From Paraburkholderia rhynchosiae (lineage in GTDB: Bacteria > Pseudomonadota > Gammaproteobacteria > Burkholderiales > Burkholderiaceae): DNA of 64,000 nt. The stretch covers positions 62,001-126,000 of the forward strand of contig NZ_PNXY01000001.1 in the NCBI RefSeq assembly GCF_002879865.1, written 5' to 3'. This document shows positions 25,748 to 35,708 of this stretch, piece by piece (the stretch's first letter is position 1; every line of letters begins with the position of its first letter). Position numbers and translations under genes: made by a program. The notes under the pieces were generated by a model. The model was not told where the DNA came from. It did not search any database and was given only the letters and a program-made list of their open reading frames with translations.

Positions 25748-27100
25748 TTATCGCCCTTGCTGACGCGACACGCTGCGCACCGTGAGCATGGCGAGCGCAC
25801 CTGTGACGAGCGCCGTGAACAGATAGAGCCCGGACGGGCCCGCGACCGCCATCGTCGCGGAGGCAAGTGTCGGCCCGGCGCTCGCACCCACAGAGAAGAT
25901 CAGCAGCAGACCGGCGCTTACGGCGACACGCTCATCGGCCGGAATGCAGTCGTTCACGTACGAAGTGACGACGCCGTACATGGAGAACGCCACCGCCACA
26001 TAGAGATAGCCGAAGGCCCGGATCAACCCGTCCTCGCGCAGCAGGAACAACAACACGCTCAGCGAGCCGGCGATTGTCGCGAGACATAGCAGCACCTTGC
26101 GCCGGTCGAACCGGTCGGCGAGCCGCGCGACCGGCCATTGCGGCACGAGCGCCGCGAGCAGCGCGAAGCCCATGAAGTGCGACACGTCCGCCACCGCATA
26201 GCCGACGCGCCGCATGAACACAGGCTGCATCGTATAAAACGCACTGTTGAGCGCGCCGGCCGACAGACACGCGGCTACGCCGAGCGGCGCCCAACGATAG
26301 ATGCTTCCCAGCCCTGCAAGCCCGCGCGCGAGACGCGAGCCATATGCGGAACGAGAAGCGTCGAGCGCGCCGGCGGTTGCTGGCGCGGTGCCTGCGAGCG
26401 CGACCGGGATCAACGACGCCGTGAACAAAGCGGCGACGGCGCTGAAGAGCTCGAAGCTGCCCGGGTCCGCAAGCCCGATGAGGAACTGCCCCGTGCCGAC
26501 ACCGAGATAGTTGGCGATCAGATAGGCGGAGAACACGCGGCCCCGCTGAGCGTTGCTCGCGACCTGATGCAACCAGCTTTCGACGACCGTGAAGATGCCG
26601 ACAAGACAGAAGCCCGTGACGAAGCGCAGAACGGCCCACATCGCGGCCGCGCCCCATACCGCGTAGCCGAGAGCGCAGCATGCCGAGGCCGCCGCGAACG
26701 TGACGAACGCGCGGTGATGACCGACGCGTGTGATCAGCGCGCCGCCATACATGGCGCCCAGCAGGAAGCCGATGTAATACGCCGATTGCACGACCCCCAC
26801 CACGATCGACGGCGCCTGCTGCTGGATGAGGCGCAGCGAGATGAGCGTGCCGAGCAGGCCGTTTCCGGTGATGAGAATCGCGTAGCCCAACAGGAGGACC
26901 GCAGTCGAGCGCAAGCTTCCGACGACCGGCGCGGCCTCGAGGACAGAAGCGGCGGGTTCGGCGCCCACGGCCGGCTCGCCCGACTGGACAGCGGCGCTGA
27001 GAGAACCCGTGCCTTGCCACCGGTCGGTAAGCGGTTGCGCGTCCGATAAAAAGGACGCGCCTGTCGGCTGAGGGGCCGCCGGTTCGCATGCCTGTTTCAT
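25748..27100 (-). CDS. MFS transporter (YcaD-like)
   Basis: 450 residues from the ATG at 27100. A hydrophilic, Pro/Ala-rich N-terminus of about 65 residues precedes 12 membrane segments. Features resemble the YcaD/MFS sugar-efflux-like group: YYIGFLLGAMYGGALITRVG around segment 2 and WLHQVASNAQRGRVFSAYLI in the loop after segment 4, with LADRFDRRKVLL between segments 8 and 9. Substrate and direction unknown. It is transcribed in the same direction as the importer operon but separated by 340 bases, so probably a separate unit. Confidence 0.85.
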   Translation of the reverse strand: MKQACEPAAPQPTGASFLSDAQPLTDRWQGTGSLSAAVQSGEPAVGAEPAASVLEAAPVVGSLRSTAVLLLGYAILITGNGLLGTLISLRLIQQQAPSIVVGVVQSAYYIGFLLGAMYGGALITRVGHHRAFVTFAAASACCALGYAVWGAAAMWAVLRFVTGFCLVGIFTVVESWLHQVASNAQRGRVFSAYLIANYLGVGTGQFLIGLADPGSFELFSAVAALFTASLIPVALAGTAPATAGALDASRSAYGSRLARGLAGLGSIYRWAPLGVAACLSAGALNSAFYTMQPVFMRRVGYAVADVSHFMGFALLAALVPQWPVARLADRFDRRKVLLCLATIAGSLSVLLFLLREDGLIRAFGYLYVAVAFSMYGVVTSYVNDCIPADERVAVSAGLLLIFSVGASAGPTLASATMAVAGPSGLYLFTALVTGALAMLTVRSVSRQQGR

Positions 27101-27702
27101 TCGGGCTGAGTCTCGTTCTTCGTGTGCGGCACGGTTATAGCGACGTGGCGGGCTTTCTTCCTTCGAATGTAGCGGTCCGCCGCCTCGCGCGCATGCCGCG
27201 AACACGACGTCCGCTAGCAGCAAAACGACATTCTGTCGCGCTCCGGGCCGGCCGCGGCGCGGTCGCTCGATCCTGCAGGTCCTCTGCTCGTCTATACGAC
27301 ACCGTCAGAAGCTGCTCGAATTGCTGCTGGACACGGCAGAGGACTATCAGCAGGAACTCGAATCCGACCGTGAACTGTTCAAGGTGATTGCCGTCGATGC
27401 GAAAGGCGTCCCGCAAAGCCGTATCACCGCGCGCCACGCGACGAAGCTGCTCGCCGAGGCATCGCAGAGACAGAGAGAAAGCTCCCCGTCGCCACGAAAA
27501 ACGCGACGTGCCCAAAAACGCTTCCGCGAAGCGCGCTGCCACGTTGGCCGCGAATGTCATGCAGCCCCCGGCCGCCGCGCCACACTGAACACGCGCAGCA
27601 CAAAAAGAAATGGCCACAGCGTCATCGCGCTGTGGCCATCGAATAGCAGTTTCAGCAGAGTCGTGTCGAGCTTAACGATCCAGCGTCGCTCGACCGCGAA
27701 CC
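27101..27702. other. 600-base gap; possible remnant of a coding sequence
   Basis: No complete gene is convincing. From about 27285 to 27475 on the plus strand one frame reads LLELLLDTAEDYQQELESDR and on to TARHATKLLAEASQ with codons typical of this genome, then codon quality collapses (AGA, AGA, CGA). No ATG or GTG with a ribosome-binding site begins this frame. It may be the decayed end of a gene. Near 27604-27650 TGGCCACAGC... and ...GCTGTGGCCA form a loose inverted repeat that could terminate hemY. Confidence 0.5.
27609..27639 (-). terminator. Possible hairpin beyond hemY
   Basis: ATGGCCACAGCG (27609-27620) and CGCTGTGGCCAT (27628-27639) are perfect reverse complements with a seven-base loop, located 64 bases past the hemY stop on the minus strand. 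The minus-strand flank is TTCTTTTTG (AAAAAG on plus at 27602-27607), which supplies a T run, so it works as an intrinsic terminator for the heme operon. Confidence 0.75.
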
Positions 27703-28893
27703 TCACACAATATTCATCGCCAACGCACTCTCGCGGTAATGCTGGCTCGCCTTCTCCGTATCACCAAGCTGCTCATGTAAGCGAGCCAACGCACGGTGCG
27801 AACGAATCTTCAGCGTCTCATTATCAGCGAGTTTTAGCGCGCGTTCGAGGAATGACTGCGCCTTACCCCACAACTGTTGATGCAGACACAAGCGCCCCAA
27901 CGCGAACAGCAAGTCCGCATCTTCCGGACGATCCCTCTGCCACGCTTCTGCCTTCTGGATCAGCGGCAACGCGTCGCCGCCAGCCGTATCCGGATAGCGC
28001 CGCAGCAACCGCGCATCCCAATTCTGCGCGAGCGCTTCCTCGACAATCTTGCGCGCCTCCTGCGGACGATTCAACGCGACCAGCAGTTCGGCGGCAAGAT
28101 CGGCGAGACGTGGCGAATGACGCTCGGTCGGCGTGAGCGAATTCCACAGTTCGAGCAGCGCATCGGCGTTATGCCGACGATCGCGCAGCAGGTTCTCCGC
28201 CGCCAGTTGCCGCAACCGTACGGCCACAGCCGGATGAATCGCCTCGCGCTTCTCGAGCGTCTTGACGAGCTTGAGCACCTCGCCCCAGTTCTTCAATTGC
28301 TGTTGCGCGCGCAACATGATCTGCTGCGCGTGAATGCGCCGCCCGCCCTGCGATTGCATTTCGGTGAGCGCGGTCAGCGCGCCGTCCGCGTCGCGGCCGT
28401 CGGCGCGCATGTCGGCGGTGGCCATCAAACGCGCGTCCTGCCAGTCGGCTTCGTCGATCTGCGCGAGCCATTCGTCGCGCCGCGCATATTCATGCATGCG
28501 ATGCGCCGCAGTGGCCGCGATCAAACCGGCCGCGCCCTTGTTGTCGCCATTCGCGAGCGCGTCTTTCGCCGCTTTCTCGGCGCGCGAAAAACGTCCGGCG
28601 TACAGGTTGCCGATCGCGTCACGCAGCGCGGCGTGCGCCTTCGCGACGCGCGAGCGCGCACGGTAGGCGGCCACGCGTTGCGGCATGCGCCAGATGTTGC
28701 GCACGATGCGCAAGAGCGCATACAGCAGGATGAACAGCACCACCAGTCCGACCACGAACAGATTCAACGAGATGTCGACGCGGTACGGCGGATACACCAG
28801 CAGCACCTGTCCCGTGTCGAAGCGTCCGACCACCGCAAGCACGACCGCGACGGTAAACAGCAACGCAAGCCATAGAAGTCCCCGGATCGCCAT
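27703..28893 (-). CDS. hemY: HemY-like heme-operon TPR membrane protein
   Basis: 396 residues. Two N-terminal membrane helices (MAIRGLLWLALLFTVAVVLA and LNLFVVGLVVLFILLYALL) are followed by a long cytosolic or periplasmic helical-repeat region with tetratricopeptide character, ending in ALKLADNETLKIRSHRALAR. This is the proteobacterial HemY_N family encoded at the end of hemCD-X-Y clusters; it is not the protoporphyrinogen oxidase that shares the symbol in Bacillus. Its role is thought to be in late heme synthesis or assembly of its enzymes. Its ATG is two bases after the hemDX stop, so it is translationally coupled. A hairpin with T run follows. Confidence 0.92.
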   Translation of the reverse strand: MAIRGLLWLALLFTVAVVLAVVGRFDTGQVLLVYPPYRVDISLNLFVVGLVVLFILLYALLRIVRNIWRMPQRVAAYRARSRVAKAHAALRDAIGNLYAGRFSRAEKAAKDALANGDNKGAAGLIAATAAHRMHEYARRDEWLAQIDEADWQDARLMATADMRADGRDADGALTALTEMQSQGGRRIHAQQIMLRAQQQLKNWGEVLKLVKTLEKREAIHPAVAVRLRQLAAENLLRDRRHNADALLELWNSLTPTERHSPRLADLAAELLVALNRPQEARKIVEEALAQNWDARLLRRYPDTAGGDALPLIQKAEAWQRDRPEDADLLFALGRLCLHQQLWGKAQSFLERALKLADNETLKIRSHRALARLHEQLGDTEKASQHYRESALAMNIV

Positions 28894-28895
28894 GA

Positions 28896-30914
28896 TTAAC
28901 CCCGGCTCCGGTATTGATTGACGGCCTGCAGGCTCGTGTTCAGATTCGGCAATTCGACCGCGGCCGAACCGGCATCGACCTGCTTGATGAGATCGACGAC
29001 GGTCTGCGTTTTCTTCGACGACGTGTCGAAGTAGCGCGTCAGCGCCGTTTGCGCTCCCTGCAGGTCGGACTTCAGCGTGGTCTGGTTGCGCGAGAGCAGC
29101 GCGAGGCGCGCCGACAGCAGACGCAGCTTCACGTTCTCACGCACGAAGTAACCTTGATCGGGCGCGACCATCATCGCGTCCGCGTTGTCGATGCGGCGTA
29201 CTTGCACGAGGCTCGTCAACTGCTGGCCAATGCCGGTGGTCACTTCGCGCCACCACACTTTCCAGCGCGGCTCGCCGGTGGCCGCGGCCACCTTGGCTGT
29301 GTCCGCCCATGTCGCCGCGCGCGGCGTCGCATGTGCAATCGGCGCCTCGCCGGAGAGCGGCAAGCTGTCGATCTGATCGACCGCATTGTCGAGCTTGATC
29401 GCGAGACCCGTGAGGTCAGTGGAAGGCGCGGCCTTCAGCTTGTCGATGTCTTGCGCGATGGCCTTGCGCACCGCGACCACTTGCGGGCTGTCCGACGCCG
29501 CAAGCCGCGTGTCGGCGCTTTGCAGCGCGAACAGCGCAAGCTGCGTGTTGCCGGTGAGCTGCAACTGCTGGCTCGCCGCCGACAGCATCTGGCCGACTTC
29601 GGCGAGCGTCCAGTCGTCGCGATTACGCGCGAGGTCGGCGTACTGCTGCTGCAGTGCCTGCTGTGCGGCCTGTGCATCGGCGAGCTTGCCTTCGAGTTGC
29701 GCGACCTGGGAGCCCGATTGATGCACCGTGGCAAGCGCCTGCTCGGTCTTGATGCGCAGTTCGTTGGTCTGCGTGTCGTTCGCCTGCTGACGTTGCGCGA
29801 GCTGCTGCTCGGCGCGCTCCAGCTTGCGATTGAGCGCATAGCCGCCCACGCCCGCAGCGCAAGCGATGACCACGACGACAAACCACAGCAGCGGTCCGCT
29901 CGCGCTGCGGCGCTTTTGCGCTTCGTATGGCGTGAAGGGTTGGTTCGGCGGCAAGGCAGCGGTCGCGGCCGGCTGGGGTGAAGCGTTCGTGGATGCGTTC
30001 GTTTCAGTCATGCGTGATTTAGCCGGTGAATGAGCCGGATTGGACGATACCGGTTGAACTACGGGAGGCTGGGCGGCAAGCAGGGCGTGGGCAATGCGTT
30101 CGTCGCCCGCGCCGGACACCGTAATCCTATCAAAACCCAATGCCCGCGCGGTCTCAGCAATACGGGGATGCGGCGTGACTAGCGTGGCGTGTTTGAGCTG
30201 CGCGACTTCGTCGGCGGTGAGATGCTCTTGCGCGAGTTCGTGCAGATTGCGCACCCCCTCCGAACTGGTCAGAAGCCATGCATGCGGCTCACCTGCAAGC
30301 AATGCATGCACGCGCGCCCAGGCGCCGATCGAAGGCTCCGGCGCGACACGCCGGTACGCCGCGACCGTCTCGACTTCCGCGCCGGCTTCGCGCAGACGGT
30401 CGGCGAGCCACTCGCGGCCGCCGTCGCCGCGCACGATCAGAACGCGCTTGCCTTCGAGATTCGCCTCGCCGAGCGCCGAGTCGATCGCGGCGAAGAGGCC
30501 TTCGGAATCGAAACGTCCGCTATCGTCGTCGGCGCCGGATGCGGGACTGATGACCTGGTGCGCCGGGGCGCTAACCCCGTGACGCGCGAGCGCCCGCACG
30601 CTGCCCGGCCCGACCACGCCGACCGGCAATGCATGCGGCCAGATCGCGCCGCTGCGGGCGAACGCGTGATCGATCGCGTTCGGCGACACGAATACGACAA
30701 GCGCATAGCGGTCAAGCGAGGTGAGCGCGGCGCGCAATGGCGCGTCGTCGGCGACGGGCGCGATGTCGATCAACGGGAAGTCGAGCGTGGCGATGCCAGC
30801 TGCGGACAAGCGCGCGATCAGTTCGCTCGACTGACCGGCCGGTCGCGTAATCACGACCGTGAACGCCGCCTTGCCGACGGATGACGATGCGTTGCCTGGA
30901 ATGTCGGCCGCCAT
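28896..30914 (-). CDS. hemDX: Fused uroporphyrinogen-III synthase / HemX membrane protein
   Basis: 672 residues with two joined parts. Residues about 17-282 are HemD, which cyclises hydroxymethylbilane with inversion of ring D; typical segments are VVITRPAGQSSELIARL, FVSPNAIDHAF and LTSSEGVRNL. A Pro/Ala/Thr linker (283-335) leads to the HemX part: one membrane helix at 341-361 (LLWFVVVVIACAAGVGGYAL) and a coiled-coil, Gln/Ala-rich region to residue 450, then a helical domain. An internal ATG at 30011 (residue 302, MTETNAS) could start a separate HemX, but no ribosome-binding site precedes it. The ATG overlaps the hemC TGA by one base. Confidence 0.93.
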   Translation of the reverse strand: MAADIPGNASSSVGKAAFTVVITRPAGQSSELIARLSAAGIATLDFPLIDIAPVADDAPLRAALTSLDRYALVVFVSPNAIDHAFARSGAIWPHALPVGVVGPGSVRALARHGVSAPAHQVISPASGADDDSGRFDSEGLFAAIDSALGEANLEGKRVLIVRGDGGREWLADRLREAGAEVETVAAYRRVAPEPSIGAWARVHALLAGEPHAWLLTSSEGVRNLHELAQEHLTADEVAQLKHATLVTPHPRIAETARALGFDRITVSGAGDERIAHALLAAQPPVVQPVSSNPAHSPAKSRMTETNASTNASPQPAATAALPPNQPFTPYEAQKRRSASGPLLWFVVVVIACAAGVGGYALNRKLERAEQQLAQRQQANDTQTNELRIKTEQALATVHQSGSQVAQLEGKLADAQAAQQALQQQYADLARNRDDWTLAEVGQMLSAASQQLQLTGNTQLALFALQSADTRLAASDSPQVVAVRKAIAQDIDKLKAAPSTDLTGLAIKLDNAVDQIDSLPLSGEAPIAHATPRAATWADTAKVAAATGEPRWKVWWREVTTGIGQQLTSLVQVRRIDNADAMMVAPDQGYFVRENVKLRLLSARLALLSRNQTTLKSDLQGAQTALTRYFDTSSKKTQTVVDLIKQVDAGSAAVELPNLNTSLQAVNQYRSRG

Positions 30915-31942
30915 CAGTCGCCGGACACCGCGCTATCCGCGGCGCCCGTGCTTGTGCCCGAGGCTGCAGAACCGCTGGCCGCGCTGGCTGCACTAAGCGC
31001 ACGAACGATGTCCATCGCGCCCTGCTGTTCGAGCGCGCTCGCCACTTCCTGACCCAATGCGAGGGCGCGCTCGACGGTCGGCGCGGGCGCCGACGCCTGC
31101 GCGCTCAGCACGCGCTGACCGTCGGGCGTGGCCACGATGCCGCGCAGATGCAGCGCGCCGTCATGCCATATCGCGTACGCGGCCAGCGGCACTTCGCAAC
31201 TGCCGCCGAGCGCGCGCGACACCATGCGCTCCGCTTCGACGGCAGCCGCCGTATGTTCGTGATGCAGTGGCGCGAGCCAGGCCGCGAGGTCGGCGCGATC
31301 CGCGCGAATCTCGATGCCAAGCGCGCCCTGCCCCGCCGCGGGCAAGCTGTCTTGCGGATCGAGCAGCGCGCGGATCCGCTCGGCCAGACCCAGACGCTTC
31401 AGGCCGGCAGCCGCCAGAATGATCGCCGCGTAATCGCCGCGATCGAGTTTCGCGAGTCGCGTATCCAGATTGCCGCGCAGCGGCCGCACCTCTAGATGCG
31501 GATAGCGCATGCGCAGCATCGCTTCGCGGCGTAAGCTCGACGTGCCGACCACGGCACCCGCGGGCAGCTCGGCAAGCGAGTCGTAATCGTTCGAGACGAA
31601 CGCGTCGCGCGGATCTTCGCGCTCCATGATCGCAGACAGCGCGAAACCGGCGGGCAATTCCATCGGCACATCTTTCAGCGAGTGCACGGCGAGATCGGCG
31701 CGGCCATCGGCGAGCGCGGCTTCCAGTTCCTTGACGAAAAGGCCCTTACCACCCACCTTCGACAAAGTGCGATCGAGAATTTGATCGCCACGTGTCGTCA
31801 TTCCGAGAATTTTTACGTCGCAAGATGGATATAATTTGTGCAGCGCACATCGCACATGCTCCGCTTGCCACATGGCCAGGCGGCTCTCTCGCGACGCAAT
31901 CACCAGCGTGTGAGGTGGCGCGGAAAACGTCTCGGTGTTCAT
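30914..31942 (-). CDS. hemC: Hydroxymethylbilane synthase (porphobilinogen deaminase)
   Basis: 342 residues from the ATG at 31942. The enzyme polymerises four porphobilinogens into hydroxymethylbilane on a dipyrromethane cofactor. The cofactor-bearing cysteine is C249 in [11 protein letters not shown]; the catalytic aspartate is D91 in [27 protein letters not shown] opens the fold. The last 40 residues are an Ala/Ser/Gly-rich extension not needed for the fold. It is the first gene of hemC-hemDX-hemY, whose genes overlap or abut, and is divergent from ppc across 425 bases. Confidence 0.96.
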   Translation of the reverse strand: MNTETFSAPPHTLVIASRESRLAMWQAEHVRCALHKLYPSCDVKILGMTTRGDQILDRTLSKVGGKGLFVKELEAALADGRADLAVHSLKDVPMELPAGFALSAIMEREDPRDAFVSNDYDSLAELPAGAVVGTSSLRREAMLRMRYPHLEVRPLRGNLDTRLAKLDRGDYAAIILAAAGLKRLGLAERIRALLDPQDSLPAAGQGALGIEIRADRADLAAWLAPLHHEHTAAAVEAERMVSRALGGSCEVPLAAYAIWHDGALHLRGIVATPDGQRVLSAQASAPAPTVERALALGQEVASALEQQGAMDIVRALSAASAASGSAASGTSTGAADSAVSGD

Positions 31943-32367
31943 TAGCTTGTCGATTGAATGACGGGATGTTGACGGAATCTCATAACAATCAATGTTAGCA
32001 CGCGCCCCTGGGTTCGCCCTTCGGTTCGCCCGCCTGTTGGCCTTATGGATCAAGGCGCGGCGGGGCGTCATGTCAACGCGGTATCGACGCAGGAGACGGG
32101 CTTCGCGCACCGCGCGTCTGCCCTGTGCCGGCGGTGTTCACGCACGGTCGTTCGCGCAGCGCTGCGCCGCATGCGCGATGATGCAATGCGGCGCAACTTG
32201 CGTCGTATGCGTCTGTCGTGCGAGCGCGCCCGGCCATCCTCCCCGGCGTACCGCCATCGGTGCATACCGTTTCATTCAGTTCACGTTGCAGTTCAGTGCA
32301 GTTCCGAGTTCCGCAGCAGCAGTTATCAATCACTTAACAGACCCTGGCTTCCCTGAGGAAACCCATC
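31943..32367. other. Divergent hemC/ppc intergenic region
   Basis: 425 bases without a supportable gene, expected to hold promoters for both directions. It contains two overlapping symmetric elements at 32154-32195 described separately. No sigma-70 hexamer pair stands out. Confidence 0.6.
32154..32195. repeat. Overlapping palindromes upstream of ppc
   Basis: GCGCAGCGCTGCGC (32154-32167) is a perfect 14-base palindrome. It overlaps TGCGCCGCAT (32163-32172), which pairs perfectly with ATGCGGCGCA (32186-32195) over a 13-base loop. The two structures share 32163-32167 and so cannot form together. They lie 170-215 bases before the ppc start. Confidence 0.65.
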
Positions 32368-35300
32368 GTGACGTCTTCCGGATCGGCGCGCTCTGCCCGC
32401 CGCAACACTGCATCGCCCAACGCTTCCACTGCCGACGCCGCCGCGTCCACCGCTTCGCTATCCTCCGAAGCAGGCGCCGCCCAGCCGGCCAAAGCTAAAC
32501 GCGCGACAAAGAGCGCTCAGGCTGAGAGCGCCGCGAAAGCCATCAAGGCTGACAAAACGTCGGCGCCCGTCAAAGCGAAGAAGGCCGCCAAGGCCGCGAA
32601 CGCGGCAGACAGCTTGAAAGCTTCGAAGACGGACAAGACGACGCAAGCCGCCTCCACTAGCAAGAAGGCGAAAGCGAAAGACAAAGCCGACGATAAAGCG
32701 CCGAACCTGCAAGCAGTATCCGATGACACCGTCGTCGCCGCGCCGAAAACCAACGGCCGCACGCGCGCCGACAAGGATCACCCGCTGTTTCAGGACATCC
32801 GCTATCTGGGGCGCCTGCTCGGCGACGTGCTGCGCGAACAGGAAGGTGACGCGGTGTTCGACGTCGTCGAAACGATCCGTCAGACGGCCGTGCGTTTTCG
32901 CCGCGAAGACGACAACGCGGCCGCGCAAACGCTCGACAAGAAACTGCGCTCGCTCAGCCCCGAGCAGACGGTCAGCGTGGTGCGCGCGTTCAGCTACTTC
33001 TCGCATCTCGCGAACATTGCCGAAGACCGCCACCGCAATCGCCGCCACCGCATTCACGCGCTGGCCGGCTCGGCGGCGCAGCCGGGCACCATCGCCTACG
33101 CGCTGGAGAGGCTCGTCGAAGCGGGCGCCGCGGCAACGCCCGTGTTGCAGCAGTTTTTCAACGACGCGCTCATCATGCCTGTGCTGACCGCACACCCCAC
33201 GGAAGTGCAGCGCAAGAGCATTCTCGATGCGGAGCACGATGTCGCGCGCCTGCTCGCGGAACGCGATCAGCAGTTGACCGACCGGGAACGCGCGCACAAC
33301 GAAGCGATGCTGCGCGCGCGCGTCACCTCGCTGTGGCAAACGCGGATGCTGCGCGACTCGCGGCTCACCGTCGCCGATGAAATCGAAAACGCGCTGTCGT
33401 ACTACCGTGCCACCTTCCTCGAAGAAATTCCGGCGCTCTACGCCGGTATCGAAGAGGCGCTGAAGGAGCACGGCCTCGAAGCGCGCCTGCCGCCGTTCTT
33501 CCAGATGGGCAGCTGGATCGGCGGTGACCGCGACGGCAATCCGAACGTCACGGCCGAAACGCTCGAACACGCGATCGCGCGTCAGGCCGCGGTAATCTTC
33601 GAGCACTACATGGAGCAGGTGCACAAGCTCGGCGCGGAGCTGTCCGTGTCGAACCTGCTCGCCGGCGCGAGCGACGAACTCAAGGCGCTCGCGGAAATCT
33701 CGCCCGACCAGTCACCGCATCGCACGGACGAGCCGTACCGGCGTGCGCTGATCGGCATGTACACGCGGCTCGCGGCAAGCGCACGCGTGCGTCTCGGCGA
33801 AGGCAGCGTGCCGGTGCGCAGCGCAGGCCGCGGCGTGCCGCCGATACGCGCGACGCCCTACGGCGACGCCGCCGAATTCGTGCGCGACCTGCACGTGCTG
33901 ATGGATTCACTCACCGAGCATCATGGCGCGCCGCTCGCCACGCCGCGTCTCGCGCCGCTCGCGCGCGCGGCCGAAGTATTCGGCTTCCATCTGGCGAGCA
34001 TCGACTTGCGCCAGAGCTCGGACATCCACGAAGCGGTGATCGCCGAACTGCTCAAGCACGCCGGTGTTCATGACGACTACGCCGCGCTGTCCGAAAGCGA
34101 GAAGCTCGACGTGCTGCTCGCGGAACTCGCGCAGCCGCGTCCGTTGCGCCTGCCGTACGCCGAGTATTCGGATCTCGTGAAGAGTGAACTCGGCGTGCTC
34201 GAAGAAACGCGTGTCACGCGTGAAAAATTCGGCGCGCGGGCGGTCCGTAATTACATCATTTCGCACACGGAGACGGTCAGCGATCTGGTCGAAGTGATGC
34301 TGCTGCAAAAAGAAACGGGCCTCTTGCAAGGGCAACTCGGCAACGCGAACAATCCGGCCAAAGCCGCGCTGATGGTGATCCCGCTCTTCGAGACGATCCC
34401 CGACTTGCGTAACGCGCCGCATATCATGCGCGATCTGCTTGCGCTGCCGGGCGTCGACGCGATCATCGAACATCAGGGCAACGAGCAGGAAGTGATGCTC
34501 GGCTATTCGGATAGCAACAAGGACGGCGGCTTCCTCACGTCGAATTGGGAGTTGTATCGCGCCGAACTCGCGCTCGTGTCGCTGTTCAATGAACGCGGCA
34601 TCACGCTGCGCCTTTTCCACGGACGCGGCGGCACCGTCGGCCGGGGCGGCGGCCCGACCTATCAGGCGATTCTGTCGCAGCCGCCAGGCACCGTCGACGG
34701 TCAGATCCGTTTGACGGAGCAAGGCGAAGTGATTGCGAGCAAGTTCGGCAATCCGGAAATCGGCCGGCGCAATCTGGAAACCGTGGTGGCCGCCACGCTC
34801 GAAGCATCGTTGCTGCCGCACGGCACCGCGCCCGCGGAATTGCCGGTGTTCGAAGCCACGATGCAGCAGTTGTCCGATGCGGCCATGGCTTCGTATCGAG
34901 CGCTGGTATATGAAACGCCCGGCTTCAAGGAGTATTTCTTCGAGTCCACGCCGATTTCGGAGATCGCCGAGTTGAACATCGGCAGCCGTCCGGCGTCGCG
35001 CAAATTGCAGGATCCGAAGCAACGCAAGATCGAGGATTTGCGCGCAATTCCGTGGGGCTTTTCATGGGGCCAATGCCGCCTGCTGCTGACCGGCTGGTAC
35101 GGTTTCGGCAGCGCGGTCGCCGCGTATCTCGACAGCGCGCCGAGCGACGCCGAACGCGGGCGCCGTCTCACGTTGCTGAAGAAGATGCACAAGAGCTGGC
35201 CGTTCTTTTCGACGCTGCTGTCGAACATGGACATGGTGATGGCGAAGACCGACCTTGCGGTGGCTTCACGCTACGCGGCGCTCGTCACGGACAAGAAGCT

Positions 35301-35568
35301 GCGCAAGCACGTGTTCGAGCGGCTCGTCGCGGAATGGGAGCGCACGTCGAAGGTGTTGTCAGAGATCACCGGCAAAAGCGAACGGCTCGCGGAAAATCCG
35401 CTGCTTGCGCGCTCGATCAAGAACCGCTTCCCGTATCTCGATCCGCTGAATCACCTGCAGGTGGAACTGCTCAAGCGTTACCGCGCGGGCGACACGAACG
35501 CACGCGTGCGGCGCGGGATTCATTTAAGCATCAACGGGATTGCGGCGGGGTTGCGGAATACGGGCTAG
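32368..35568 (+). CDS. ppc: Phosphoenolpyruvate carboxylase with Lys/Ala-rich N-terminal tail
   Basis: 1066 residues, against about 880-930 for most bacterial enzymes. It carboxylates phosphoenolpyruvate with bicarbonate to oxaloacetate, refilling the TCA cycle. The GTG start at 32368 has GAGGA upstream. Catalytic features are intact: H276 in [23 protein letters not shown] near residue 712 and [17 protein letters not shown] near 750; the C-terminus ends [13 protein letters not shown] as usual. Residues 1 to about 135 are low complexity, rich in Lys, Ala, Ser and Thr (for example [20 protein letters not shown]), resembling histone H1-like tails. The conserved core begins near [19 protein letters not shown] strong terminator follows. 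Confidence 0.96.
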   Translation: MTSSGSARSARRNTASPNASTADAAASTASLSSEAGAAQPAKAKRATKSAQAESAAKAIKADKTSAPVKAKKAAKAANAADSLKASKTDKTTQAASTSKKAKAKDKADDKAPNLQAVSDDTVVAAPKTNGRTRADKDHPLFQDIRYLGRLLGDVLREQEGDAVFDVVETIRQTAVRFRREDDNAAAQTLDKKLRSLSPEQTVSVVRAFSYFSHLANIAEDRHRNRRHRIHALAGSAAQPGTIAYALERLVEAGAAATPVLQQFFNDALIMPVLTAHPTEVQRKSILDAEHDVARLLAERDQQLTDRERAHNEAMLRARVTSLWQTRMLRDSRLTVADEIENALSYYRATFLEEIPALYAGIEEALKEHGLEARLPPFFQMGSWIGGDRDGNPNVTAETLEHAIARQAAVIFEHYMEQVHKLGAELSVSNLLAGASDELKALAEISPDQSPHRTDEPYRRALIGMYTRLAASARVRLGEGSVPVRSAGRGVPPIRATPYGDAAEFVRDLHVLMDSLTEHHGAPLATPRLAPLARAAEVFGFHLASIDLRQSSDIHEAVIAELLKHAGVHDDYAALSESEKLDVLLAELAQPRPLRLPYAEYSDLVKSELGVLEETRVTREKFGARAVRNYIISHTETVSDLVEVMLLQKETGLLQGQLGNANNPAKAALMVIPLFETIPDLRNAPHIMRDLLALPGVDAIIEHQGNEQEVMLGYSDSNKDGGFLTSNWELYRAELALVSLFNERGITLRLFHGRGGTVGRGGGPTYQAILSQPPGTVDGQIRLTEQGEVIASKFGNPEIGRRNLETVVAATLEASLLPHGTAPAELPVFEATMQQLSDAAMASYRALVYETPGFKEYFFESTPISEIAELNIGSRPASRKLQDPKQRKIEDLRAIPWGFSWGQCRLLLTGWYGFGSAVAAYLDSAPSDAERGRRLTLLKKMHKSWPFFSTLLSNMDMVMAKTDLAVASRYAALVTDKKLRKHVFERLVAEWERTSKVLSEITGKSERLAENPLLARSIKNRFPYLDPLNHLQVELLKRYRAGDTNARVRRGIHLSINGIAAGLRNTG

Positions 35569-35620
35569 GTCTTTGCGGGATGTAAAAGCTGCGCGTCAGG
35601 CGCCGCTGCAATGCGATAAA

Positions 35621-35653
35621 AGCCGGACGCGGAACAACAGGCCGCGTCCGGCT
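35621..35653. terminator. Bidirectional terminator between ppc and the methyltransferase gene
   Basis: AGCCGGACGCGG (35621-35632) pairs perfectly with CCGCGTCCGGCT (35642-35653); TT and then GCCGTTTTT follow on plus and ATAAA precedes on the left, giving a usable T-rich tail in both directions between the two convergent genes. Confidence 0.85.
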
Positions 35654-35708
35654 TTGCCGTTTTTCCGGCGAGCGAGCAAGACAGGCTGTTCGCTCGCCTT
35701 TCGCAAAC

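Noticed and set aside
27703..28893. Protoporphyrinogen oxidase (the other protein called HemY)
   Set aside because: No FAD motif; instead two membrane helices and TPR-like repeats, and it follows hemDX, which identifies the proteobacterial HemY_N protein.
32045..32356. A 103-codon frame in the hemC/ppc gap
   Set aside because: Arg/Cys/Ser-rich random-looking composition, no ribosome-binding site, and it overlaps the palindromes and expected promoters.
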